A stretch of 64,000 nucleotides of DNA from Streptomyces lincolnensis (GTDB taxonomy: Bacteria > Actinomycetota > Actinomycetes > Streptomycetales > Streptomycetaceae), in assembly GCF_021173675.1 (NCBI RefSeq), contig NZ_JAIHON010000021.1, forward strand, positions 62,001-126,000, given 5' to 3'. Both the position numbers and the translations under genes were made by a program. Of this stretch, positions 46,255 to 55,014 are shown piece by piece. Under the pieces are notes generated by a model. It searched no databases, was not told the DNA's origin, and saw nothing but the letters and a program-made list of their open reading frames with translations. Positions within the stretch are counted from its first letter, which is position 1. Each line of letters opens with the position of its first letter.

Positions 46255-46807
46255 CGACGGAGCCGCACTGCGCCCCCTGGAGCCCTGGCACGCCGAGGAG
46301 TTCCTCGCGCATCTGGACCGGGGACGCGAGTTCATCGGACAGTTCATCCCCTTCGGCTCGCAGGCGACGGACGTCACCACCGCGCGCGAGACGCTCCGGC
46401 GGTACGCCGAGATGCGCGCCGCCGACACCGCCTCGTACCACGGCATCTGGCGGGACGGACGGCTCGTCGGCGGAGTGCTCACGCTGAACTTCGACGCGGA
46501 GCAGGGGAACTGCGAGGTCGGCTGCTGGCTGGAGCCCGCCGCGACCGGACGCGGGCTGATCACCCGGGCGATGCGGGTGCTGATCGACTGGGCCGTCGAG
46601 GAACGCGGCATCCACCGCGTCGAGTGGGTCGCCGCCTCGGGCAACACGGCCAGCCTGAACGTGGCCCGCCGCCTCGGCATGACCCCGGAGGGTGTACGGC
46701 GGGCCGCCCACCCCTATCGTGGGGTGCGCCACGACCTCGAGGTGTGGTCGATTCTCGCGCCCGAGTGGCGTGAGGCACGCGCGCGTGCCCCCCACAGCGA
46801 TCATTAA
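46232..46807 (+). CDS. GNAT acetyltransferase (RimJ/RimL type)
   Basis: A 191-residue acetyltransferase. It starts MYAISLGDDGAALRPLEPWHAEEFLAHLDRGREFIGQFIPF. The acetyl-CoA region is CWLEPAATGRGLITRAMRVLIDWAVEERG, and ASGNTASLNVARRLGMTPEGVRR is typical of the RimJ/RimL group that acetylates ribosomal proteins or small molecules. It overlaps the transporter gene by 23 nt, so the two are co-transcribed and probably co-translated. The target is unknown. Confidence 0.9.
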   Translation: MYAISLGDDGAALRPLEPWHAEEFLAHLDRGREFIGQFIPFGSQATDVTTARETLRRYAEMRAADTASYHGIWRDGRLVGGVLTLNFDAEQGNCEVGCWLEPAATGRGLITRAMRVLIDWAVEERGIHRVEWVAASGNTASLNVARRLGMTPEGVRRAAHPYRGVRHDLEVWSILAPEWREARARAPHSDH

Positions 46808-46833
46808 GAAACCTCTCAGACAGGATCCGTACG

Positions 46834-47433
46834 GTGCCGGACATGGGAACCAAGACAGCTGACGAGACCGGCGCCACGACGGGCGCCGAGACCACCACCG
46901 ACGAGGAGAAGGCGAACGTCACCAAGACCGACGAGGTGACGGAGAACGGGCAGGACACCGCCGCGGACACCGAGGCCGACGAGCCGGCCTTCGAGGAGGC
47001 CGAGCTGCTGAAGGGCGCCGGCAAGGACGACGACGGCCCCACCGGCGTCGGACAGGGCGCGGGTGCCGTCGTCTCCGCCGCCCTCGGCCTCGTCTCCCTC
47101 ACCGGCAGCTGGGTCGGCACCGTCGCCTCCGCCCGCGAGCAGCTGATGGGCCAGCTCCAGACCTCCTCGGGCGCGAGCGTCGCCACGCAGGTCAAGGAGG
47201 TCTACGGCGACGCCTGGCAGGCCAGCGCCCTCTGGGGCGGCCTCTTCGCCCTCGTCGCGCTGGTCGTGGGTGTCCTCGTGCTGGCCCGGCCCGCCTTCGG
47301 GGCGCCCGGCAAGCCGCAGGCCGTATGGATCAAGTCGGTCGCCTGGGGCGGTGTCGCGCTCGGCGTCATCGGCCTCCTGCTGGCCGTCCTCAAGTACACC
47401 GACGTGCTGATGGGACTGCCGTCCGCGAGCTGA
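46834..47433 (+). CDS. Membrane protein with acidic, low-complexity N-terminus
   Basis: A 199-residue protein. The first 75 residues are Thr/Glu/Asp-rich (TADETGATTGAETTTDEEK and similar) and probably disordered. Three hydrophobic segments follow: GAGAVVSAALGLVSLTGSWVG, LWGGLFALVALVVGVLVLA and VAWGGVALGVIGLLLAVLKY. GTG at 46834 with AGGATCC upstream; ATG nine bases later is an alternative. Function unknown. It follows the acetyltransferase by 26 bp and may be the third gene of that operon. Confidence 0.75.
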   Translation: MPDMGTKTADETGATTGAETTTDEEKANVTKTDEVTENGQDTAADTEADEPAFEEAELLKGAGKDDDGPTGVGQGAGAVVSAALGLVSLTGSWVGTVASAREQLMGQLQTSSGASVATQVKEVYGDAWQASALWGGLFALVALVVGVLVLARPAFGAPGKPQAVWIKSVAWGGVALGVIGLLLAVLKYTDVLMGLPSAS

Positions 47434-47475
47434 CTCGGCTCGTATCGCCGCAGGTCCTGAGGGGTCTTAGGGCAT

Positions 47476-47492
47476 CCGTAAGCACCTTACGG
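47476..47492. terminator. Hairpin in the 215-bp gap before the LuxR-type regulator
   Basis: CCGTAA (47476-47481) pairs with TTACGG (47487-47492) around GCACC. TGAGGGG (about 47458) and CCCCTCA (about 47504) flank it as an outer inverted repeat. Probably the terminator for the transporter operon. The rest of the gap up to 47648 should carry the promoter for the next genes. Confidence 0.5.
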
Positions 47493-47648
47493 AGCTCTTG
47501 AGGCCCCTCACGCACATCTAAGGCCCCCCGGCCCGCCGAAGATGCGGAACTCTCCCGATGTGGCGGACCCGCCTGGGAGACGAAGGTTAAGACATCGCAG
47601 AAAGCGAAGTCCGAAACCGACCTCTTCCAAGGGACACAGGGGCACACC

Positions 47649-47834
47649 ATGTATGAGTACGAGCTTCAGCAGCTTCGTTCCGCCGAGCTGATCCGTCAGG
47701 CCGCCGCCGAGCGGCTGGCCCGCGAGGTCGTCCGCGGCCGCCGCGCCGCCCGCCGTTCAACCGCCACACGCGCCGCCGAGGGTGAGGTGCATACCAACCG
47801 CCGGCGCAGGCACTGGTTCGCCCGCGCCGCGTGA
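47649..47834 (+). CDS. Small basic protein, translationally coupled to LuxR regulator
   Basis: A 61-residue highly charged protein: MYEYELQQLRSAELIRQAAAERLAREVVRGRRAARRS, then a basic tail with RRRRHW. Heptad-like helices are visible and there is no signal peptide. Similar short proteins are recalled from other Streptomyces genomes, but no function is known to me. It has its own upstream AAGGGACACAGGGG. Its stop overlaps a GTG of the following regulator gene (GTGA). Confidence 0.7.
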   Translation: MYEYELQQLRSAELIRQAAAERLAREVVRGRRAARRSTATRAAEGEVHTNRRRRHWFARAA

Positions 47835-50800
47835 ACACCGGGGCGCGGCGGGACGGCCGCGCGACGGATTCCGTCCACCGCGCCGTGACGGCCGCCCCGA
47901 GTGAGGCGGCCGTCACGGTCGTTCCCGCCGCGAAAGCCCTCGGCGGAACCGGGCACACCGGTTCTGCCGGGGGGAAAACCGGTGCCGCGTTGTCGGACCC
48001 GCGTGCGATGCTCGGGCTCGTGGAGACCAGGTCCGTCAGTCCCGTGTTCGTCGGTCGCGCCGACGAGTTGGACACCTTGCACGACGCGCTCGCCCGCGCC
48101 GCCGCGGGCGAGCCGCAGGCTTTGCTGCTCGGGGGCGAGGCAGGCGTCGGCAAGACCCGCCTCGTCGAGGAGTTCGCCACCGCCGCGTGCCGCGCGGGCG
48201 CGGTCGTCGCGCTCGGCGGCTGCGTGGAGATCGGCGCCGACGGACTGCCGTTCGCCCCCTTCTCCACCGCGCTGCGCGCCCTGCGCCGCGAACTGCCGGA
48301 CGACCTGGCCGCCGCCGCGGCGGGCCAGGAGGAGGAACTCGCCCGGCTGCTGCCCGAACTCGGCGACACGGCCACCGCCCGCGGCCCGCGACAGCACGAC
48401 GAGGAGGGCATGGCCCGCCTCTTCGAACTCACCGCACGCCTCCTGGAGCGCGTCGCCGCCGACCGCACGGTCGTCGTCGCCCTGGAGGACCTGCACTGGG
48501 CCGACGCCTCCACCCGCCACCTCCTCGCCTACCTCTTCCGCACGCTGCGCACCGGCCGCCTCGTCGTCCTCGCCACCTACCGCGCCGACGACATCCACCG
48601 CCGCCATCCGCTGCGCCCCCTGCTCGCCGAACTCGACCGGCTGCGCACAGTCCGCCGGATCGAACTCGGCCGCTTCAACCGCACCGAGGTCGGCCGCCAG
48701 ATCGCCGGCATCCTCGCCTCCGAACCCGACCCCGACCAGGTCGACGACATCTTCGAACGCTCCGACGGCAACGCCTTCTTCGTCGAGGAACTCGCCGTGG
48801 CCGCCACCGAGGGCTGCTGCACCGGCCTCACCGACTCCCTGCGCGACCTGCTCCTGGTCCGCGTCGAGGGACTGCCCGAGAGCGCCCAGCGGGTCGCCCG
48901 GATCGTCGCCGAGGGCGGTTCCACCGTCGAGTACCGGCTGCTCGCCGCCGTCGCCCGGCTCACCGAGGACGACCTCATCGAGGCACTGCGGGCCGCGGTG
49001 AACGCCAACATCCTGATCGCCGCGCCCGGCGGCGACGGCTACCGTTTCCGCCACTCCCTGGTCCGCGAGGCCGTCAGCGACGACCTGCTGCCCGGCGAAC
49101 GCTCCCGCCTCAACCGCCGCTACGCCGAAGCCCTGGAGGCCGACCCCACGCTCGTCGTCGCCGACGAACGCGTGACCCGGCTGGCCAGCTACTGGTACCA
49201 CGCCCACGACGCCGCCAAGGCGCTGCCCGCCGTCCTCGACGCCTCCGTCACCGCCCGCCGCCGGCACGCCTACTCCGAGCAGCTGCGGCTCCTGGAACGC
49301 GGGATGGAGCTGTGGGACAGCGCCCCCGAGGAGATTCGGGACCGGCTGCGCCCCGTCGACTACACCGAGGTCTACCCTCCCTGCGGCTGCGACCCGGAGA
49401 CCACCCCGCTGCGCTATCTCGACCTGATGGCCGAGGCCGCCGTCGCCGGACGGCTGTGCGGGGAGCGCGAACGCGCCCTGAAGATCACCAAGCGGGCCCT
49501 GCGGCTGCTGGAGGACGAGGGCGACCCGCTGCGCGCCGCCTGGTTCTGGGTCCAGCGCTCCCGCTTGGTGCAGGCGCAGTCCCGCGGCGACGGCTGGCAG
49601 GAGCTGGCCACCGCCCAGGACCTGGTGCGCGGCCTCCCGCCGTCCGAGGTGCACGCCGAGGTCCTGTCCGCCGTCGCCAACTGGACGATGCTGCACGAGC
49701 CCGGCCCGGACGCCTTCTCCGCCGCCGAACGCGCGGTGGAGTACGCCCGCATGGTCGGTGCCCGCGAGATGGAGCTCAACGCCCGCCTCACCGTCGGCTG
49801 TCTCATGGTCGACGCGGGCGACACCGAGGCCGGGCTGCGTGTGCTGTACGAGGTCAAGGACCGTGCCGTCGCCGAGGGCATGCACTACGTGGCCGGCCGG
49901 GCCCAGGTGAACCTTCCCTCCGAACTGGAGGCCGTCGGCCGCTCCCGGGAAGCCGTCCCCCTCCTCCAGGAGGGCCTCGTCTACGCCCGGAAGTACGGCC
50001 TGCTGGACTCCGAGGCCTACATCTGGGGCAACCTCTCCGAGTCGCTGTACTCACTGGGCCGTTGGCCCGAGGCCGCCGAAGCCGCGGAGAACGCCCTCAG
50101 AGCGGGACACAGCTCCAGGCCCCAGGGCTCCGGCGCACTGCGCCTGGCGCATCTGGCCCTCCACCGCGGCGACGTCACCACGGCCGCCGCTCAACTGGGC
50201 GCCGCCCGCACCTACTACGGCACCCATGACTCGTTGCCCCAGCAGGCGCTGCCGCTCGCCCGCATCGTGATCGGGGTGGCCGCGGCCGACGGCCGCCTCC
50301 TCGACGCCCGAGCCGAACTGGACCGCGTCCTCGAGGCCGGCTTCCCGCCCGGCACCCAGCGCTACGGCTGGTCGGTGCTGCTGGCCGCCGCCGTCGCCGA
50401 GGCCGACGCCCGCGACCTGCCCGCCGCGCCCGCCGTCGGAGCGGGTCGGGCGGACGTCCTGGAGCGCATCCTCGCCACGGTCAGGAAACTCACCACCGGC
50501 GCGCCCGTCTGGCTGGCCTTCGAGAAGTGGGTCCGCGCCGAGGTCCGGCACGCCGAGGGACAGGACGACCCCGAGCCCTGGTCGGAGGTGGTCGCCGCCT
50601 TCGAGACCCTGGACCGGCCCTACGATCTCGCCCGCGTCCGGTACCGGCTGGCCCAGGCCCTGCTGACCGGCGGCGGGGAGCCCGAGCGCGCCCGCGCCAC
50701 GGAGCTGCTCCGCCTCGTCCACGCCGTCGCCGAGCACCTCGGCGCCCGCCCTCTCGCCGCAGCCGCCACCCGGCTGGCCCAGCGGGCCCGGCTCGCCCTG

Positions 50801-51094
50801 ACCGGCCCCCGGAGGTCCGGAGCCGGGGCCGAGGCCGCCGACGGCACCACCGGCGACCCGGCCCGGTCCCTCGGCCTCACCGGCCGCGAGCGGGACGTGC
50901 TGCGGCTGGTCTCCGCCGGCCGCACCAACCGCCAGATCGCCGAGGAACTCTTCATCTCCCCGAAGACGGCCAGCGTCCACGTCTCCAACATCCTGGCCAA
51001 GCTCGGCGTCTCCGGACGAGGAGAGGCGGCGGCGCTGGCGCACCGGCTGGAGCTGTTCCCGACCGAACCGCTCACCGCGCGGACCGCGCCGTGA
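47831..51094 (+). CDS. Large ATPase-LuxR transcriptional regulator (LAL-like)
   Basis: A regulator of about 1087 residues. The ATPase domain has Walker A GGEAGVGKTRL (near residue 104) and Walker B VVVALEDLHWAD. A long helical repeat region follows (TPR-like, about 400-980). A C-terminal LuxR helix-turn-helix follows: LGLTGRERDVLRLVSAGRTNRQIAEELFISPKTASVHVSNILAKLGVSGRGEAA. Such LAL-type proteins often activate sugar-use or secondary-metabolite genes. The start is uncertain: the GTG at 47831 overlaps the previous gene, but the first 59 residues are low complexity, and an ATG at 48008 (MLGLVETRSVSPVFVGR) starts right at the ATPase domain. Confidence 0.9.
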   Translation: MNTGARRDGRATDSVHRAVTAAPSEAAVTVVPAAKALGGTGHTGSAGGKTGAALSDPRAMLGLVETRSVSPVFVGRADELDTLHDALARAAAGEPQALLLGGEAGVGKTRLVEEFATAACRAGAVVALGGCVEIGADGLPFAPFSTALRALRRELPDDLAAAAAGQEEELARLLPELGDTATARGPRQHDEEGMARLFELTARLLERVAADRTVVVALEDLHWADASTRHLLAYLFRTLRTGRLVVLATYRADDIHRRHPLRPLLAELDRLRTVRRIELGRFNRTEVGRQIAGILASEPDPDQVDDIFERSDGNAFFVEELAVAATEGCCTGLTDSLRDLLLVRVEGLPESAQRVARIVAEGGSTVEYRLLAAVARLTEDDLIEALRAAVNANILIAAPGGDGYRFRHSLVREAVSDDLLPGERSRLNRRYAEALEADPTLVVADERVTRLASYWYHAHDAAKALPAVLDASVTARRRHAYSEQLRLLERGMELWDSAPEEIRDRLRPVDYTEVYPPCGCDPETTPLRYLDLMAEAAVAGRLCGERERALKITKRALRLLEDEGDPLRAAWFWVQRSRLVQAQSRGDGWQELATAQDLVRGLPPSEVHAEVLSAVANWTMLHEPGPDAFSAAERAVEYARMVGAREMELNARLTVGCLMVDAGDTEAGLRVLYEVKDRAVAEGMHYVAGRAQVNLPSELEAVGRSREAVPLLQEGLVYARKYGLLDSEAYIWGNLSESLYSLGRWPEAAEAAENALRAGHSSRPQGSGALRLAHLALHRGDVTTAAAQLGAARTYYGTHDSLPQQALPLARIVIGVAAADGRLLDARAELDRVLEAGFPPGTQRYGWSVLLAAAVAEADARDLPAAPAVGAGRADVLERILATVRKLTTGAPVWLAFEKWVRAEVRHAEGQDDPEPWSEVVAAFETLDRPYDLARVRYRLAQALLTGGGEPERARATELLRLVHAVAEHLGARPLAAAATRLAQRARLALTGPRRSGAGAEAADGTTGDPARSLGLTGRERDVLRLVSAGRTNRQIAEELFISPKTASVHVSNILAKLGVSGRGEAAALAHRLELFPTEPLTARTAP

Positions 51095-51132
51095 GATCTA
51101 CGCTGTAAAGGACTTCGGCCGAGGGAGACCCC

Positions 51133-51354
51133 GTGTTCAACGCCTTCGAGGAACTGTTCTCTCCGGGACGCAAGCACACCACCGACGAGCAGAACCGTCT
51201 GGAGCTCACCCGCGAGGACGTCGGGGACGGCGACCCCGGACGCGGACCGATAGATCTCACGTCAGGAGTGGTCGTCGTACGCCCCTCGAAGGGGGAGGAC
51301 GAGGGCGAGGACCCGGGGGACGCCCCGGAGGACGACAGCGGTCCGCCTAGCTGA
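51133..51354 (+). CDS. Small hydrophilic protein (DUF6191-like)
   Basis: A 73-residue protein: MFNAFEELFSPGRKHTTDEQNRLELTREDVGDGDPGRGPIDLTSGVVVVRP, then an acidic tail. It resembles short actinobacterial proteins that I recall as DUF6191; I am not certain of the number. No signal peptide or membrane segment. A GAGGGAGACCCC lies before the GTG at 51133. Its stop overlaps the stop of the convergent sugar-dehydrogenase gene by 8 bp. Confidence 0.7.
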   Translation: MFNAFEELFSPGRKHTTDEQNRLELTREDVGDGDPGRGPIDLTSGVVVVRPSKGEDEGEDPGDAPEDDSGPPS

Positions 51355-52513
51355 CCTGTATCTCCAGGATCCGGTCGTCGCCCTCCTTCGGGTCGCCCCG
51401 TCCGTCCGTGTTGCTGGTGACCAGCCACAGCTTGTCGCCGCCGGCCGAGACCACCGTGCGCAGGCGGCCGTACTCGTCCTCCAGGAAGGCCTGCGGGTCG
51501 GCGGCGGCCTCGGTGCCCTTGAGGGGGATGCGCCACAGGCGCTTGCCCTTCAGACCCGCCATCCAGATCGAGCCCTCGGCCTCGGCGATGCCGCTGGGGG
51601 AGGCGTCGTCGGTGCCCCACTGGGCCAGGGGATTGTGGTACTTGTCGTCGCTCGACCTGCCCTCGGCCTCCGGCCAGCCGTAGTTGTCGCCCGGCTTGAT
51701 CGCGTTCAGCTCGTCCCAGGTGTCCTGGCCGAACTCCGCGGCGAACAGGCGCTGTCGGGAGTCCCAGGCCAGGCCCTGCACATTGCGGTGGCCGTAGGAG
51801 TACACGGTGGAGTCGGGGAACGGGTTGCCCGGAGCCGGCTCGCCCTCCGGGGTCATCCGCAGGATCTTGCCGCCCAGGGACTTGGTGTCCTGGGAGAGTC
51901 CGGTGTCACCGCTCTCGCCCGTGCCCGCGTACAGCATCTTGTCCGGGCCGAAGGCGATCCGCCCGCCGTTGTGGACGAAGCCCTTGGGGATGCCCCTGAA
52001 GACGGTGTCGGGGGCGCCGAGCTGTTCGCCGGCCGGCTTCTCCTCCTGGTACAGCATGCGGACGATGCGGTTGTCCCCGGCCGAGGTGAAGTACGCGTAG
52101 ACCAGGTGGTCCGAGGCGTAGTCCGGGGAGAGCGCGAGGCCCATGAGCCCGCCCTCGCCCGCCGGGGAGACCCCCGGCACCTCGCCCAGCTCGGTCTTCT
52201 TCCCCGACTGCCCGTCGACCCGTGTGATCGTGCGCTCGTCCCGCGAGGAGACCAGCAGGTCGCCGTCCGGCAGCGGGGCGACGCCCCAGGGGGTGTTCAG
52301 GCCCTCGGCGACAGTGCGGAGCACCTTGACCGAGCCCTTGGCGGGGGCCGCCTCGTCCGCCGCCCGCGAGGGCGAGGACCCCGGTGCCGTGCTCCCGGGT
52401 GTCGTGCTCCCGCTGTCGGTCGGTGCTCCACCGCCTCCACCGTCGGAGGAGCAGCCGGCCGTCAGCACGAGCGCGGCAGCGGCCAGCACGGCCGACACAG
52501 CTCGACGTTGCAC
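51347..52513 (-). CDS. PQQ-dependent sugar dehydrogenase-like lipoprotein
   Basis: A 388-residue secreted lipoprotein. The signal peptide ends in LTAGC, and a Gly/Ser/Thr linker follows. The six-bladed propeller of the glucose/sorbosone dehydrogenase family has LNTPWGVAPLPDGDLLVSSR, EGGLMGLALSPDY, HNGGRIAFGPDKMLYAGTGE, YGHRNVQGLAWD and DNYGWPE. It probably oxidises a sugar or aldose outside the cell. PQQ is normally not made by Streptomyces, so the cofactor is uncertain. The GTG at 52513 has AAGGGA upstream; an ATG 33 bp further is less supported. Confidence 0.9.
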   Translation of the reverse strand: MQRRAVSAVLAAAALVLTAGCSSDGGGGGAPTDSGSTTPGSTAPGSSPSRAADEAAPAKGSVKVLRTVAEGLNTPWGVAPLPDGDLLVSSRDERTITRVDGQSGKKTELGEVPGVSPAGEGGLMGLALSPDYASDHLVYAYFTSAGDNRIVRMLYQEEKPAGEQLGAPDTVFRGIPKGFVHNGGRIAFGPDKMLYAGTGESGDTGLSQDTKSLGGKILRMTPEGEPAPGNPFPDSTVYSYGHRNVQGLAWDSRQRLFAAEFGQDTWDELNAIKPGDNYGWPEAEGRSSDDKYHNPLAQWGTDDASPSGIAEAEGSIWMAGLKGKRLWRIPLKGTEAAADPQAFLEDEYGRLRTVVSAGGDKLWLVTSNTDGRGDPKEGDDRILEIQVS

Positions 52514-52728
52514 GATCTTGGTCCCTTCGACGGAGCGGTCTCGCACCAGCCTCTACTTGTCATACACCGCTCGCACCCCACAGGTTCCCGATCACCAGAA
52601 ACCGACGCGAAACCCGACGGCCCGGGGCGAGTGCGCTCGGGGTGGCAGGCGCTCACAGGGCGGGTACCCGTGGCGGAGGCACCCGCAGCACAGGCACCCC
52701 CCGACGCGCGCTGCCGGTCGCCGGGCCG

Positions 52729-53727
52729 TTACTCCCAGGAGCCCTGGGCGCGCGGTAGTTTCGCCAGTTCGGTGAGGTCTCGTTCGGTCAGGCGCAGGGT
52801 CGCGGCCCGGGCGTTCTGGGTGACCCAGCGCTCCTGTTTGGAGCCGGGGATCGGCACCACGTGGGGGCCCTGGGCGAGGATCCAGGCCAGGGCGACCTGG
52901 GCCGGGGTGACGTCCTCGCCGTGTCGCCGGGCGACACGGCGCAGGCCGACGACGATCGGCTGGTTCGCGGCCATCATCTCCGCGGTGAACCGGGGATGGC
53001 GGGCCCGCACGTCGTCCGGTTCGAAGCCCTGGCCCGGGGTGAGGGTTCCGGTCAGGAAGCCGTTGCCGAGCGGCATCGCCGCCAGGAAGCCGATGCCCCG
53101 CTCCGCGCACCAGGGCAGCAGGGCGTCCCCGGCCTCCGGCGACCACACCGACAGCTCCGCCTGCACCGCGGTCACCGGGAAGACCTGCTGCACCCGCCGC
53201 AGTTGCCGGATCGTCGCGTCGTGCAGCCCGGCACCGGACCGGCGGCCGCCCCGGGCGCCCATCGCGCAGTACCCCAACGCCCGTACCTTTCCGGCCCGCA
53301 CGAGCTCCGCCATCGCGCCCCAGGTCTCCTCGACCGGCACCTCGGGATCCGCCCGGTGCAGCTGGTAGAGGTCGATCACGTCCGTCTGGAGGCGCCGCAA
53401 CGAGGCGTCGCACGCCCGTTTCACGTACCCGGGACGGCCGTTGGCCACGATGTGCTGCTCGCCCACCAACAGACCGACCTTGGTCGACACGAAGGCGTCC
53501 TGGCGGCGCTCCTTCAACGCCCGCCCCACCAGCAGCTCGTTGGTGAACGGGCCGTACATGTCGGCCGTGTCCAGGAGCGTCGAGCCCAGGTCCAGCGCCC
53601 GGTGCACCGCCCTGAGCGACTCCTCGCCACGCTGCCGCGAACCGGAGTACGCCCAGCTCATCGGCATGCATCCGAGTCCGACGGCCCCCACCGCGAGCGC
53701 CGCCGCGCCGATCGTCCTGCGCTCCAC
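52729..53727 (-). CDS. Aldo/keto reductase
   Basis: A 332-residue NADPH-dependent reductase of the AKR superfamily. The catalytic tetrad is visible: Asp and Tyr in DTADMYG, Lys in FVSTKVG and His in YQLHRAD. The C-terminal cofactor region is VVPIPGSKQERWVTQNA. The start is GTG at 53727 (VERRTIGAAALAVGAVGLGCMPMSW) with GGAGGG about 10 nt upstream; a longer frame to 53832 overlaps the divergent dehydrogenase gene and is rejected. Substrate unknown. The 215-bp gap to the sugar dehydrogenase gene has no clear terminator. Confidence 0.93.
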   Translation of the reverse strand: MERRTIGAAALAVGAVGLGCMPMSWAYSGSRQRGEESLRAVHRALDLGSTLLDTADMYGPFTNELLVGRALKERRQDAFVSTKVGLLVGEQHIVANGRPGYVKRACDASLRRLQTDVIDLYQLHRADPEVPVEETWGAMAELVRAGKVRALGYCAMGARGGRRSGAGLHDATIRQLRRVQQVFPVTAVQAELSVWSPEAGDALLPWCAERGIGFLAAMPLGNGFLTGTLTPGQGFEPDDVRARHPRFTAEMMAANQPIVVGLRRVARRHGEDVTPAQVALAWILAQGPHVVPIPGSKQERWVTQNARAATLRLTERDLTELAKLPRAQGSWE

Positions 53728-53803
53728 CTGCTCGTGACCCTCCCTCTCCAGACCCCCCAACCTAACCTCTGCGGTCCGAGGCGCCTGACATAGCCTCCTG
53801 ACC

Positions 53804-54769
53804 ATGACTGCTCCCGTTGTCTGGCTGCCCATCCCGCCGGAAGAGATCGAAGGGCTCCCCGAGGGGCCGAACTACCTTTTCTGGAACGGCGGTGAGGACT
53901 TCCCCGCGGACCCGGCCGACTGCGCCTTCTACGTCGTCCCCTACATGCAGCCCCTCGACGTCGTCCTGCGGCCGATGCCCCACCTGAGTTCCGTGCAGGT
54001 CGTGCAGACCCTGTCGGCCGGCGTCGACAACGTGACGCCGGGTCTGAAGGACCTGCCCGCGGGCGTACGGCTGTGCAACGCGCGCGGGGTGCACGAGGCG
54101 AGCACCGCCGAACTCGCGCTCACGCTCATCCTCGCCTCGCTGCGCGGCGTCCCGGGCTTCGTCCGCGCCCAGGACAAGGGGGAGTGGGGCGGCGGGTTCC
54201 ATCCGGCGCTCGCCGACAAGAACGTGCTCGTCGTGGGCTACGGCTCGATCGGAGCCGCGATCGAGGACCGGCTCGTTCCGTTCGAGGTCGCGCGGGTGGC
54301 GCGCGTCGCGCGCTCCGCGCGCACCACGGCGCGCGGTCCCGTGCATCCGCTCACCGAACTCCCTTCCCTGCTCCCCGAGGCGGACGTCGTCGTCCTGTCC
54401 ACGCCCCTCACCGAGACCACCCGCCACCTGGTGAACGCCGACTTCCTTTCCCGCATGAAGGACGGCGCGCTGCTCGTCAACGTCGCCCGCGGCCCGGTCG
54501 TCGACACCAAGGCGCTGCTCGCCGAGCTGGAGAGCGGACGTCTCACCGCCGCCCTCGACGTCACCGACCCCGAACCGCTGCCCCCGGGCCACCCCCTGTG
54601 GCAGGCGCCCGGAGTCCTCGTCAGCCCGCACGTCGGGGGGCCCACGTCCGCCTTCCTGCCGCGCGCCAAGCGCCTGCTGATCGACCAGTTGAGCCGTTTC
54701 GTGAACCGGGAGCCGCTGGGCAACGTGATCCTTACGACAGGACCGATCAACGGCGCGACCAGCGCGTGA
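53804..54769 (+). CDS. D-isomer-specific 2-hydroxyacid dehydrogenase
   Basis: A 321-residue NAD(P)-dependent dehydrogenase. The Rossmann segment has NVLVVGYGSIG. The catalytic Arg is in NVARGPVV, the Glu in DPEPLPPGHP and the His in VSPHVGG, as in glyoxylate/hydroxypyruvate and phosphoglycerate dehydrogenases. Substrate unknown. The ATG follows TAGCCT by about 9 nt with no ribosome site, so it is probably leaderless. It diverges from the aldo/keto reductase gene. Confidence 0.92.
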   Translation: MTAPVVWLPIPPEEIEGLPEGPNYLFWNGGEDFPADPADCAFYVVPYMQPLDVVLRPMPHLSSVQVVQTLSAGVDNVTPGLKDLPAGVRLCNARGVHEASTAELALTLILASLRGVPGFVRAQDKGEWGGGFHPALADKNVLVVGYGSIGAAIEDRLVPFEVARVARVARSARTTARGPVHPLTELPSLLPEADVVVLSTPLTETTRHLVNADFLSRMKDGALLVNVARGPVVDTKALLAELESGRLTAALDVTDPEPLPPGHPLWQAPGVLVSPHVGGPTSAFLPRAKRLLIDQLSRFVNREPLGNVILTTGPINGATSA

Positions 54770-54909
54770 CGCCCGCCGGTTGAGCTCCGGGGCGCGCGAT
54801 CCGCGCTCCGGTGCGACAGGCACAGAGTCCGTTTCCGGTACCCTCCGCAACTTCCCGGACGCGGTCCGTGCCCGCATCTCCGCTGGTCGTCACGGAGCGT
54901 AGAGGAACT

Positions 54910-54999
54910 ATGTCCCTGAGTGACGAGACTGGTGTATCGTCCCGACAGGGGCTGCGCCGCGCACCGTTCGGCGCCGGGGATGGACATTTCAGACTGTGA
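54910..54999 (+). CDS. Candidate 29-residue leader ORF
   Basis: ATG at 54910 with GAGG close upstream opens MSLSDETGVSSRQGLRRAPF and stops at 54999 after FGAGDGHFRL. It overlaps a GTG at 54996 that opens the longest frame of the downstream GGDEF/EAL gene. Its coding character is modest. It may regulate translation of the next genes or be fortuitous. TACCCT at about 54839 is a possible -10. Confidence 0.3.
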   Translation: MSLSDETGVSSRQGLRRAPFGAGDGHFRL

Positions 55000-55014
55000 G
55001 GGGGGCGACGGGCG

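Noticed and set aside
43945..46680. A 911-codon - strand open frame opposite the MMPL transporter
   Set aside because: Highly repetitive Glu/Gly/Asp/His composition typical of antisense translation; the + strand frame has complete MMPL motifs.
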